Assembly (NCBI GenBank): GCA_900539855.1
Contig: UQDO01000015.1
Location: forward strand, 1 to 40,164
DNA from: an uncultured Oscillospiraceae bacterium
GTDB lineage: Bacteria > Bacillota > Clostridia > Oscillospirales > Acutalibacteraceae
Direction: 5' to 3'
Length of the DNA stretch: 40,164 bases
The notes below the pieces were generated by a model. It had not been told where the DNA came from and ran no database searches. It worked only from the letters and a program-made list of their open reading frames with translations. Of this stretch, positions 1 to 7,119 are shown one piece after another (the stretch's first letter is position 1; each line of letters opens with the position of its first letter). Made by a program: the position numbers and the translations under genes.

Positions 1-85
1 CATTCATTTTCTTCTTTTTTTAAAGAAAATGGGTCATATCACTTTACAACGCAGAATTTGCTAAAGCGAATTGTTAAAAATTATA

Positions 86-114
86 TTGCATTTTTATTAC
101 AGATGTGTTAAAAT
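86..114 (+). promoter_or_regulatory. sigma-A-type promoter of the opp operon
   Basis: TTGCAT (86-91) and TAAAAT (109-114) are separated by 17 bp, giving a good sigma-A promoter about 100 nt upstream of the first permease. An AT-rich inverted repeat at 5-31 (arms CATTTTCTT / AAGAAAATG) lies further upstream and may be the tail of a preceding transcription unit. No gene is seen in 1-218. Confidence 0.6.
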
Positions 115-218
115 AGGCATCATAAGTGTATAAATAGGCTTGTTTTGACAGTGTACGACCTGATCGCTGCGCCGCCGGATAACGCCTTTTTGCAGCTATT
201 TAAGACTATTTCAGGGAG

Positions 219-1145
219 TTGACACAGTTGGGCAAGTACATAATCAAGCGTGTTGCAATGGGTATACTCAGTATATTCATCGTTGCAACGCTGACATTTC
301 TGCTTATGAACCTCGTCCCGGGTGGACCGTTTGTGGCTGAAAAATCAATCAGTAAGGAAGCTCGGGCGGCAATGGAAGCCAAATACGGTCTTGATAAGCC
401 TCTGTTTGAGCGTTATGTCACATATATGACCGATCTTGTGAAGGGCGATATGGGCGTAAGCCTCCGTCAGCGCGGACGTACCGTTTCGGATATAATATTT
501 TCTAAATTTCCGATCTCGGCGCGCCTTGCCGGTATAGCTGTGCTTGTTTCACTGCTTATAGGAATACCTCTCGGATGTCTTTCGGCGTATAACCGCGGAA
601 AGTTCGCCGATAACTTTATAATAGTGCTTGCCACATGTGGTATAGCGATACCGAGCTTTATCAGCAGCGTTCTGCTGCTTTATACCTTCGGCAGTAAGCT
701 TGGGTGGCTGCCTACTATAGGACTGAATACGCTGTCGTCCTACATAATGCCGGTCACGGCTCTCGCAATATATCCGACCGCGTATATAACAAGACTTATG
801 AGGTCGAGCCTGCTTGACGTTATGGGTCAGGATTATATCCGTACAGCCAAGGCAAAGGGTCTTTCAAACTTCAAGATCCTTTTCAAGCATGCGCTCCGCA
901 ACGCCATTCTTCCGGTTATTACATATGTCGGACCGATGCTTGCAAGCCTTATGACCGGTTCGTTTATCGTCGAAAAGATATTCACAATACCGGGTCTCGG
1001 CCGTGAATTCGTCAACGCGATAAACCAGAAGGACTATACCATGATAATGGGCACCACCATTATCCTTGCAACGCTTATAATAGCAGCCAATGTTGTGGTC
1101 GACATTCTTTATAAGATAATTGATCCGCGCATTAAACTCAGGTAA
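219..1145 (+). CDS. oppB: Peptide ABC transporter permease, OppB/DppB type
   Basis: Inner permease subunit of a binding-protein-dependent oligopeptide or dipeptide importer. The 308-aa protein has the family layout: an N-terminal TM helix (about residues 8-32), an extracytoplasmic loop, then five hydrophobic helices. The EAA-type coupling segment is visible around residues 200-235 (YIRTAKAKGLSNFKILFKHA), the cytoplasmic loop that docks on the ATPase. The C-terminus is the typical DPRIKLR. The chosen start is TTG, preceded by CAGGGAG at good spacing; a second in-frame TTG three codons later is possible. It opens a five-gene operon, with oppC 18 nt downstream. The transported peptide size cannot be told from the permease, so opp versus dpp is a family-level choice. 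Confidence 0.93.
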   Translation: MTQLGKYIIKRVAMGILSIFIVATLTFLLMNLVPGGPFVAEKSISKEARAAMEAKYGLDKPLFERYVTYMTDLVKGDMGVSLRQRGRTVSDIIFSKFPISARLAGIAVLVSLLIGIPLGCLSAYNRGKFADNFIIVLATCGIAIPSFISSVLLLYTFGSKLGWLPTIGLNTLSSYIMPVTALAIYPTAYITRLMRSSLLDVMGQDYIRTAKAKGLSNFKILFKHALRNAILPVITYVGPMLASLMTGSFIVEKIFTIPGLGREFVNAINQKDYTMIMGTTIILATLIIAANVVVDILYKIIDPRIKLR

Positions 1146-1163
1146 GGACAGGGGGAAATTGTA

Positions 1164-2204
1164 ATGAAAAAGATAATACCCGGTCTGCACTTGAATCCCG
1201 ATGATTTTGCTCCGGCTACTCTGGACGAAAAGAAAAGTCTTGAGGTCATGCGGAAAAGCGTCAACTTCTGGGCTGACGGCTTTAGACGCCTTCGCAAAAA
1301 CAAAATTGCGATGGTCAGCGCCGCTTTTATACTTGTTATAATAATCTTTGCGTATGTTCTGCCGTCGTTCTGGCCTTACAGCTATGAGCAGCAGATAAAA
1401 TACAGCGAAAATCTTTCTCCTTTCCAGTACAGCGAGACCGAACAGGCGCGTATCGACGCCGGCGAAAAGGTGTTTCCGCATATTTGCGGCACCGATAAGC
1501 TGGGACGTGACTTCGCCGTTCGTCTTATGATGGGTACCCGTATCAGCCTCACGGTCGGTCTTATATGCGCCGCTCTTGTTCTGCTTGTCGGAGCGACCTA
1601 CGGAGCCATAGCGGGCTTTGCCGGCGGATGGGCGGATAATATAATGATGCGTATTACCGATATACTTTATACTATACCGGATATTCTGCTCATAATAATA
1701 TTGTCGATGACATTGAAGCCGAGGCTCAATTCCCTTGCCGACACTCCGGGATTTGCCTGGATGCAGAAGGTAGGACCGAACCTTATATCGATATTTGTCG
1801 TTTTCGTCCTGCTTTACTGGGTCAGCATGGCGCGTATCACGCGCTCGCAGGTGCTGGTGCTGAAAGAGGCTGAATATGTGACCGCGGCTAAGGCTCTCGG
1901 CGCAGGCAATGCCCGTATTATCAGAAAGCACCTTCTTACCAACTGTATAGGTACGCTTATAGTAACGACAACGCTGCAGATACCGTCGGCTATATTTACC
2001 GAAAGCTACCTCAGCTTCTTGGGACTCGGTGTTGCAGCTCCTATGCCGTCGCTCGGCTCGCTTGCGACCGACGCCGTCAAGGGCATGCAGACTTTTCCGC
2101 ATCTGCTTCTGTTTCCGGCAATACTTATAAGCGTTATAATACTTGCGTTCAATCTTCTCGGTGACGGACTGCGCGACGCGTTCGATCCCAAGCTGAAGAA
2201 CTGA
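1164..2204 (+). CDS. oppC: Peptide ABC transporter permease, OppC/DppC type
   Basis: Second permease subunit, partner of the upstream OppB-like protein. The 346-aa protein has the OppC-type N-terminal cytoplasmic segment (residues 1-45) before TM1, a long external loop (about 75-110) containing HICGTDKLGRDFAVRLMMG, which matches the usual GTDxxGRD motif, and then five TM helices. The EAA-type loop is around YVTAAKALGAGNARIIRKH. The C-terminus LLGDGLRDAFDPKLKN is diagnostic of the family. ATG start after a purine-rich GGGGGAAA site; the ATPase gene follows 17 nt after the stop. Certain for family, less so for substrate. Confidence 0.93.
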   Translation: MKKIIPGLHLNPDDFAPATLDEKKSLEVMRKSVNFWADGFRRLRKNKIAMVSAAFILVIIIFAYVLPSFWPYSYEQQIKYSENLSPFQYSETEQARIDAGEKVFPHICGTDKLGRDFAVRLMMGTRISLTVGLICAALVLLVGATYGAIAGFAGGWADNIMMRITDILYTIPDILLIIILSMTLKPRLNSLADTPGFAWMQKVGPNLISIFVVFVLLYWVSMARITRSQVLVLKEAEYVTAAKALGAGNARIIRKHLLTNCIGTLIVTTTLQIPSAIFTESYLSFLGLGVAAPMPSLGSLATDAVKGMQTFPHLLLFPAILISVIILAFNLLGDGLRDAFDPKLKN

Positions 2205-2221
2205 GAAGGGAGACGAATACT

Positions 2222-3226
2222 TTGAGCGAAAAACTGTTAGAGATCAAAGACGAAAGGCTGTCGTTCTTCACTCCTGTCGGCGAAGTAAAAGCCCTTAACG
2301 GCGTTTCCTTCTCGATGGAGGAGGGCGAAGTCCTTGGAATAGTCGGTGAGTCCGGTTCAGGAAAATCGGTCACCGCATATTCGATAATGGGTCTTACCGC
2401 ATATCCGGGAAGACTTGTCGGCGGTACTATCCGCTTTAACGGACATAAGATCGACGAAATGACCGAAAAGGAGTTCAGAAAGATCCGTGGAAACGAGGTC
2501 TCGATAATATTCCAGGATCCTATGACCAGCCTTAACCCGGTATATACGATAGGCAACCAGATAACTGAGGTCATAAAGCTGCACACCGACAAAACGTCGT
2601 CTGAGGCGCATGCGCGCGCCAAAGAACTGCTTGAACTGGTCGGTATAAACGAGCCGGAGAAGCGTCTTAAGCAGTATCCGCACGAGCTTTCGGGCGGTAT
2701 GCGTCAGAGGGTCATGATAGCCATAGCCCTTGCGTGTGAGCCTAAGCTGCTTATAGCCGATGAGCCTACAACGGCTCTCGACGTTACCATTCAGGCTCAG
2801 ATACTTGAACTTATGCAGGAGCTCCGCAAAAAGCTTGGAATGAGCATTATAATGATAACGCATGACCTGGGTGTTGTTGCAAGCATGTGCGAAAAGATCG
2901 CGGTTATGTACGCCGGGCATATAGTTGAGTACGGTACCGCGGATGAAATATTCTATGAGCCGAAGCACGAGTATACAAAGGGTCTTATAAAATCAATTCC
3001 TAAGCTCAATGTTGAGACGACCGAAAGACTTGTCCCGATAGAGGGACAGCCGGTAGACCTTCTCAATCCTCCGGCAGGATGTCCGTTTGCACCGAGATGT
3101 GCGAACTGCATGAAGATATGCTTACATGAGATGCCGCCCAAGACCGAGCTTAGCGATACCCACTACAGCCACTGCTGGCTGCTTCAGAAGGATGAATACA
3201 CGAAGGGAGAGGAAAGCTGTGAGTGA
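2222..3226 (+). CDS. oppD: Peptide ABC transporter ATPase, OppD/DppD type
   Basis: First of two ATPases powering peptide import. In 334 aa the nucleotide-binding motifs are all intact: Walker A GESGSGKS at residues 42-49, Q-loop Q98, signature LSGGM at 156-160, Walker B LLIADE at 176-181 and the H-loop in ITHDLGVV. The C-terminal oligopeptide-transporter extension carries the cysteine cluster GCPFAPRCANC with later Cys residues, typical of this family and reported as an iron-sulfur site in some members. The start is TTG, set by AAGGGAG at 2206-2212. Its last 8 nt overlap the next gene, which is typical of translational coupling to its ATPase partner. Confidence 0.94.
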   Translation: MSEKLLEIKDERLSFFTPVGEVKALNGVSFSMEEGEVLGIVGESGSGKSVTAYSIMGLTAYPGRLVGGTIRFNGHKIDEMTEKEFRKIRGNEVSIIFQDPMTSLNPVYTIGNQITEVIKLHTDKTSSEAHARAKELLELVGINEPEKRLKQYPHELSGGMRQRVMIAIALACEPKLLIADEPTTALDVTIQAQILELMQELRKKLGMSIIMITHDLGVVASMCEKIAVMYAGHIVEYGTADEIFYEPKHEYTKGLIKSIPKLNVETTERLVPIEGQPVDLLNPPAGCPFAPRCANCMKICLHEMPPKTELSDTHYSHCWLLQKDEYTKGEESCE

Positions 3227-4217
3227 TGAGAAAAAGCTGGTTGAAGTACAGCACTTGCAGCAGTATTTCCCGGCAGGCGGAGCCGGCAAAAACAAGCGTT
3301 TTGTCAAAGCCGTCGATGATGTGTCATTTTATATTTTAAAGGGCGAGACCTTAGGTCTTGTCGGTGAGTCGGGCTGCGGAAAGACGACTGTAGGACGTAC
3401 TCTTTTAAGACTTTACGAGCCGACCGACGGTAAAATAATATACGACGGCAATGTTATTTTCGATAAGGAAAACAAGATTGCTGCAAAAATGCTTCCTTAC
3501 AGAAGAAAAATGCAGATGGTGTTCCAGGATCCGTACGCCAGCCTTGACCCGAGAATGACGATAGGCGATATAGTCGGTGAGTCCATCGATATCCATAAGC
3601 TTGCCGCAAACAAGAAAGAACGCCGCGAGCGTATAATATCGCTCCTCCAGCGCGTAGGTCTTAACAGCGAGCACGCAAACCGCTATCCGCATGAGTTTTC
3701 GGGCGGTCAGCGTCAGCGCGTCGGTATAGCACGCGCACTTGCGGTCGATCCGGAGTTTATAGTCTGCGATGAGCCGGTCTCGGCGCTTGATGTGTCGATA
3801 CAGGCTCAGGTCGTCAACATGTTTGAGGATCTGCAGGCTGATCTCGGTCTTACATATCTTTTTATAGCACATGACCTAAGCGTTGTGAGACACATATCAA
3901 ACCGCATAGGTGTTATGTATCTCGGAAAGCTTGTTGAGCTGGCTGACAGCTACGAGCTTATAACACACAGCGTTCACCCGTATACAAGAAGCCTTATCTC
4001 GGCTATCCCTGAGGCTGACCCGATAACGGCACGCGCTTCAAAGCGTATACCGCTTGAGGGCGATGTTCCAAGCCCCTTGAATCCGCCGAGCGGATGCCGC
4101 TTCAGAACAAGGTGCCCGTACGCGGACGAAAGATGCGCCGCTGAGGTGCCTGAGTTTAAGGAAGTAGGTCCCGGTCATTTTGCCGCATGTCATCATCTTG
4201 ACAAGGTGGCTAAATAA
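3219..4217 (+). CDS. oppF: Peptide ABC transporter ATPase, OppF/DppF type
   Basis: Second ATPase of the importer, 332 aa. Walker A GESGCGKT is at residues 49-56, followed by signature FSGGQRQR, Walker B and the switch histidine in IAHDLSVV; the C-terminal domain again has the GCRFRTRCP cysteine pattern. The reading frame is open further upstream to an ATG at 3126, but that would bury 31 codons in oppD. The GTG at 3219 is preceded by GGGAGAGG at 3205-3212, so it is the preferred start, overlapping oppD by 8 nt. A 78-nt gap with its own strong SD separates it from the binding-protein gene. Confidence 0.93.
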   Translation: MSDEKKLVEVQHLQQYFPAGGAGKNKRFVKAVDDVSFYILKGETLGLVGESGCGKTTVGRTLLRLYEPTDGKIIYDGNVIFDKENKIAAKMLPYRRKMQMVFQDPYASLDPRMTIGDIVGESIDIHKLAANKKERRERIISLLQRVGLNSEHANRYPHEFSGGQRQRVGIARALAVDPEFIVCDEPVSALDVSIQAQVVNMFEDLQADLGLTYLFIAHDLSVVRHISNRIGVMYLGKLVELADSYELITHSVHPYTRSLISAIPEADPITARASKRIPLEGDVPSPLNPPSGCRFRTRCPYADERCAAEVPEFKEVGPGHFAACHHLDKVAK

Positions 4218-4295
4218 GATATTTATTGTGCGAAAAGCGCAGTGGATATATATTCAAGGCAGCAAAAAGCTGCTAAAAATGTAGGAGGAAGTACC

Positions 4296-5984
4296 ATGAA
4301 AATCAAGAAACTTGTTGCAATGTTCTTGACCCTTGCACTTGCTGTTTCTATGGTCGCCTGCATGACTTCATGCGGCAGCAAAGACACAGGCAAGAAAGAG
4401 TGGGACAAGAGTGTTACGGTTCAGGTCGGACCTAACCCTGAGACACTTGACCCTGCTCTGAACAGTGCAGTCGACGGCGGTAATATGCTCATTACCCTGT
4501 TCGAAACACTGCTGATTATTGATAAGGACAACAATGTCCAGCCCGGTCAGGCAGAGAAGTATACCGTATCTGATGACGGTCTTACCTGGACCTTCACCAT
4601 GCGCGACGGTCTTAAGTGGTCAGACGGTACAGAGCTCAATGCTAAGGACTATGAATACACCTTCAAGCGTATCGTAGATACCAATGTTGCTGCTCCGTAT
4701 GCTCTAACTGTCGCAGGAATGATAGAAGGTTACCTTGATGCTCGCGGCAATCCCGATGCAGACGGCAAACCTACCACTACACCTGATCCTAATCTTCTCA
4801 ACGTAAAGGCAAGCGATGACGGCAAGACTCTTACCATCAAGCTCGCATATCCGTGCTCTTACTTTGATAAAATTGTCTCCTTCGGAACCACCAGCCCGGT
4901 GCAGAAGGCTACTGTTGAAGCCAACGGCGATGCTTGGGCAACTAAGCCGGAAACCTATATCTGCAACGGTCCTTTCATGATCAGTGAGTGGACTCCGAGT
5001 GAGCGTATAGTCTGCAAAAAGAACCCGAACTACAAGGGCGGTTGGGATTCAAGCAAGATAGTTGCCGATACCCTTACCTTCCTGCTTCTTGAGGATTCCA
5101 GCGCTTCTTATGCCGCTTATACCAGCGGTACCGCTCAGATGATCAAAGATGTTCCGACTGAGGAGATCCCGACCCTTAAAGAGCAGAGGAAAGACGAATT
5201 CTATATTGATACCATTCTCGGAACCTACTATATCAGTCTGAACCTCAGCAAGGCTCCGTTCGACAATGTCAACGTGCGTAAGGCTCTCAGCCTTGCTATT
5301 GACCGTGAGTATGTTGCCAGCACCATTATGCAGGGCACATATACCGCAGCTTACAATTATGTCGGACCGAATATTATAGACTCTGAGGGCATGTTCTTCG
5401 ACAATGCAAAGAAGGCTAACAACGGCAATACCTACATCAGTGCCGATCATGAGGCCAATCTCGCAGCAGCCAAGCAGGCTCTTGCAGATGCCGGATATCC
5501 GAACGGAGAAGGTCTGCCGACCCTCACCTATATGACCAACGATTCCGGCTACCATGTCCCGGTTGCCGAGTATCTTCAGCAGGCATTCAAGGAAATCGGC
5601 GTTACGATGAACATCGATAAGGTCGACTGGTCGTCATTCACATCAGCTCGCCGTGAGGGTAACTATGAAATAGCCCGTAACGGTTGGATAATGGACTACA
5701 ACGACGCTTCCAACATGCTCGAGCTGTTCTATTCGACCAACGGCAACAACGACGGTAAGTACAACAACCCTGCCTTTGACGCTGCCATAAACAAGTCAAA
5801 GGTTGCCGACAAGAAGGCGCACTTCGAAGCTCTCCATGAAGCTGAGAAGATCGCTATGAATGACTATGCGTTTATTCCGCTGGCATACTACAACGACTTC
5901 TGGCTCCAGAGCACTTCCCTTAAGGGAATCTGGCACAGCCCGTATGGATACTGGTACTTCCAGTACGCATACATTGAGCAGTAA
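4296..5984 (+). CDS. oppA: Peptide-binding lipoprotein, OppA/DppA (SBP family 5)
   Basis: Extracellular peptide-binding subunit that delivers ligand to OppBC, 562 aa, normal length for family 5. The N-terminus is a lipoprotein signal: basic MKIKK, a hydrophobic core, then cysteines at 22 and 26 (MVAC and MTSC), so the lipidated residue is one of these. The mature part has the typical opening VGPNPETLDPALNS, WSDG(T)ELNAKDYEYTF, and the conserved NVNVRKALSLAIDRE segment. The ATG at 4296 has a near-perfect AGGAGGA site (4283-4289). The frame is open upstream to 4242, but that start has no SD and would displace the signal peptide. Last gene of the operon, closed by a strong terminator; the strong SD fits the need for excess binding protein. 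Confidence 0.94.
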   Translation: MKIKKLVAMFLTLALAVSMVACMTSCGSKDTGKKEWDKSVTVQVGPNPETLDPALNSAVDGGNMLITLFETLLIIDKDNNVQPGQAEKYTVSDDGLTWTFTMRDGLKWSDGTELNAKDYEYTFKRIVDTNVAAPYALTVAGMIEGYLDARGNPDADGKPTTTPDPNLLNVKASDDGKTLTIKLAYPCSYFDKIVSFGTTSPVQKATVEANGDAWATKPETYICNGPFMISEWTPSERIVCKKNPNYKGGWDSSKIVADTLTFLLLEDSSASYAAYTSGTAQMIKDVPTEEIPTLKEQRKDEFYIDTILGTYYISLNLSKAPFDNVNVRKALSLAIDREYVASTIMQGTYTAAYNYVGPNIIDSEGMFFDNAKKANNGNTYISADHEANLAAAKQALADAGYPNGEGLPTLTYMTNDSGYHVPVAEYLQQAFKEIGVTMNIDKVDWSSFTSARREGNYEIARNGWIMDYNDASNMLELFYSTNGNNDGKYNNPAFDAAINKSKVADKKAHFEALHEAEKIAMNDYAFIPLAYYNDFWLQSTSLKGIWHSPYGYWYFQYAYIEQ

Positions 5985-6010
5985 TCTGCTGTCTTATTAA
6001 GACAACATCG

Positions 6011-6042
6011 GCCGCCCACGCGAAAGCGTGGGCGGCTTTTTT
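6011..6042 (+). terminator. Intrinsic terminator of the opp operon
   Basis: Perfect 11-bp GC-rich stem (GCCGCCCACGC / GCGTGGGCGGC) with a GAAA tetraloop, followed by six T. It lies 26 nt after the binding-protein stop. Confidence 0.95.
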
Positions 6043-6180
6043 GTTGTGGAGATGATTTTGCCGGAATCGGAATAACAAAACCAAACCCTGTGGTATGTTT
6101 AAAAAGTCTGCTGACCGGGTCTGAAAGACCGGTTTACATTCATACAGCAGTATGTAAGATTTATTCACCGTCGTATACTG
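6043..6180. other. Intergenic, no gene seen
   Basis: Between the opp terminator and the first MITE-like copy. Only a weak imperfect hairpin near 6113-6132 (arms containing CCGGGTCT / AGACCGG) is visible; no ORF with an SD, promoter or RNA gene could be supported. Confidence 0.4.
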
Positions 6181-6304
6181 ATAAATTTTAGTTTATAGGT
6201 GTACAAAAAACAAATGGCTAATTGAATTTTTGTAGGGAACGAGTCCCCAGTGTCGTTCGGCTCAGTCTGTCAATATTTCATTACGCAGATAAACTAAAAT
6301 TTAT
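6181..6304. repeat. MITE-like repeat, copy 1
   Basis: A 124-bp element with perfect 16-bp terminal inverted repeats (ATAAATTTTAGTTTAT at 6181-6196 and its exact complement at 6289-6304). Inside the left end is a 38-nt block, and inside the right end a block around CAATATTTCATTACGCAG; both recur identically in the copy at 9368-9486. The centre is a decayed palindrome related to GTAGGGAACGAC/GTCGTTCCCTAC. No ORF is present, so it would need a transposase in trans. No convincing target-site duplication was found. It ends 24 bp before the metal-operon promoter. Confidence 0.8.
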
Positions 6305-6328
6305 TTTCTGAAATATTTTATAAACCTA

Positions 6329-6356
6329 TTGACAAACAAAAAACAAGTGATATAAT
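6329..6356 (+). promoter_or_regulatory. Strong promoter of the metal-efflux operon
   Basis: Consensus TTGACA (6329-6334), a 16-bp spacer and consensus TATAAT (6351-6356) with an extended -10 TG at 6348-6349. Transcription should start inside the palindromic operator just downstream, ideal for repression by the ArsR-family protein. Confidence 0.85.
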
Positions 6357-6359
6357 GAA

Positions 6360-6381
6360 CATATGAGCAAACGTTCATATG
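6360..6381. promoter_or_regulatory. ArsR/SmtB-family metal-responsive operator
   Basis: Inverted repeat with arms CATATGAGC and GTTCATATG (8 of 9 positions match) around a short centre, placed at the predicted transcription start. It resembles the ATATGAACA-type 12-2-12 operators of SmtB/CzrA/CadC repressors. It also contains an in-frame ATG (6363) that is a poor start because it lies in the operator and has no SD. Confidence 0.8.
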
Positions 6382-6401
6382 ATATGCGAAAGGAAAAACC
6401 G

Positions 6402-6782
6402 ATGGAAGATAATAAGAAATACTACGATGAGGGCATAGAGGTCTGCGATTATATACATGCCCATGAGGACACCGTGAGATCGGTCAAGGCAATGCTGCCG
6501 GAGGATGAAACCCTGTACGATCTTGCCGAACTTTACAAAATATTCGGCGACAGCACCAGGGTCAAGATACTTTATGTGCTGCTTGAAGCCGAAATGTGCG
6601 TCTGCGATATCTCCACGCTGCTCGGTATCAGCCAATCGGCGATTTCACACCAGCTGAAGCTTTTGAAGCAGTCGGATCTGATAAAGTCAAGACGCAGCGG
6701 CAAAACTGTCTTTTATTCGCTTGCCGACGAACATGTCAGTGTCATACTTAACAGTGGGATGGAGCATATACTTGAAAAATAA
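6402..6782 (+). CDS. ArsR-family metal-sensing repressor, CadC-like
   Basis: Winged-helix repressor expected to leave the operator at 6360-6381 when Cd/Pb/Zn-type ions bind, derepressing the efflux genes downstream. The 126-aa protein has the ArsR core from residue 40 (ELYKIFGDSTRVKILYVLLEAE), the sensor motif CVCD with C66 and C68, recognition helix SQSAISHQLKLLKQ, a beta-wing RRSGKTVFYSL, and an alpha-5 site with ADEH and a later His/Glu pair. An N-terminal Cys15 and His19/His21 could complete the CadC-type thiolate site. The start is ATG 6402 with AAAGGA eight bases upstream; the more upstream ATG lies in the operator. The exact metal is inferred. Confidence 0.9.
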   Translation: MEDNKKYYDEGIEVCDYIHAHEDTVRSVKAMLPEDETLYDLAELYKIFGDSTRVKILYVLLEAEMCVCDISTLLGISQSAISHQLKLLKQSDLIKSRRSGKTVFYSLADEHVSVILNSGMEHILEK

Positions 6783-6829
6783 ACTTTGTCAGGCTGTTCG
6801 ATCACCGATATCACTACAGTATTCCGTGC

Positions 6830-6851
6830 ATTAAAACGCTTGCGTTTTAAT
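6830..6851 (+). promoter_or_regulatory. Hairpin between repressor and metal-binding genes
   Basis: Perfect 10-bp inverted repeat ATTAAAACGC / GCGTTTTAAT with a 2-nt centre in the 115-nt gap. The 3' arm ends in TTTTAATT, so it could act as a weak terminator or a processing/stability element lowering expression of the downstream genes. The role is inferred. Confidence 0.5.
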
Positions 6852-6897
6852 TGAAATTTATAAAATCATATGCCTTACGGCTGAAAGGGTAATCACT

Positions 6898-7119
6898 ATG
6901 AAAAAGGTATTTAAATTAGAGGATCTTGACTGTGCAAATTGCGCTCGGAAAATGGAGGACGGCATTAAAAAAATTGACGGAGTCACCGACGCTTCGGTTA
7001 ATTTTCTTGCACAGAAGCTGACTCTTGAGGCTGATGATGACAGATTTGACGCAATACTTAAAGAGGCCATAAAAACCTGCAAAAAGATCGAGCCCGATTG
7101 TACGGTGATTGTAAAATGA
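6898..7119 (+). CDS. Free-standing HMA metal-binding protein
   Basis: A 73-aa heavy-metal-associated (ferredoxin-fold) domain protein. The metal site is DCANC, Cys12 and Cys15, in loop 1, followed by helix ARKMEDGIKKIDGV and strands ASVNFLAQKLTLE. Additional cysteines near the C-terminus (KTCKKIEPDC) could add ligands. In many Cd/Zn ATPases this domain is fused to the N-terminus of the pump; here it is a separate gene whose TGA overlaps the ATG of the ATPase (ATGA). It may therefore act as a dedicated chaperone or detached domain of that pump. The DCANC loop suits divalent soft metals, but copper cannot be excluded from sequence alone. Confidence 0.88.
   Translation: MKKVFKLEDLDCANCARKMEDGIKKIDGVTDASVNFLAQKLTLEADDDRFDAILKEAIKTCKKIEPDCTVIVK

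Noticed and set aside
864..2102. A 412-codon minus-strand open frame across both permease genes
   Set aside because: It is antisense to two certain permease genes, has no SD, and its translation is rich in Arg/Tyr/His with no domain pattern: a codon-bias shadow.
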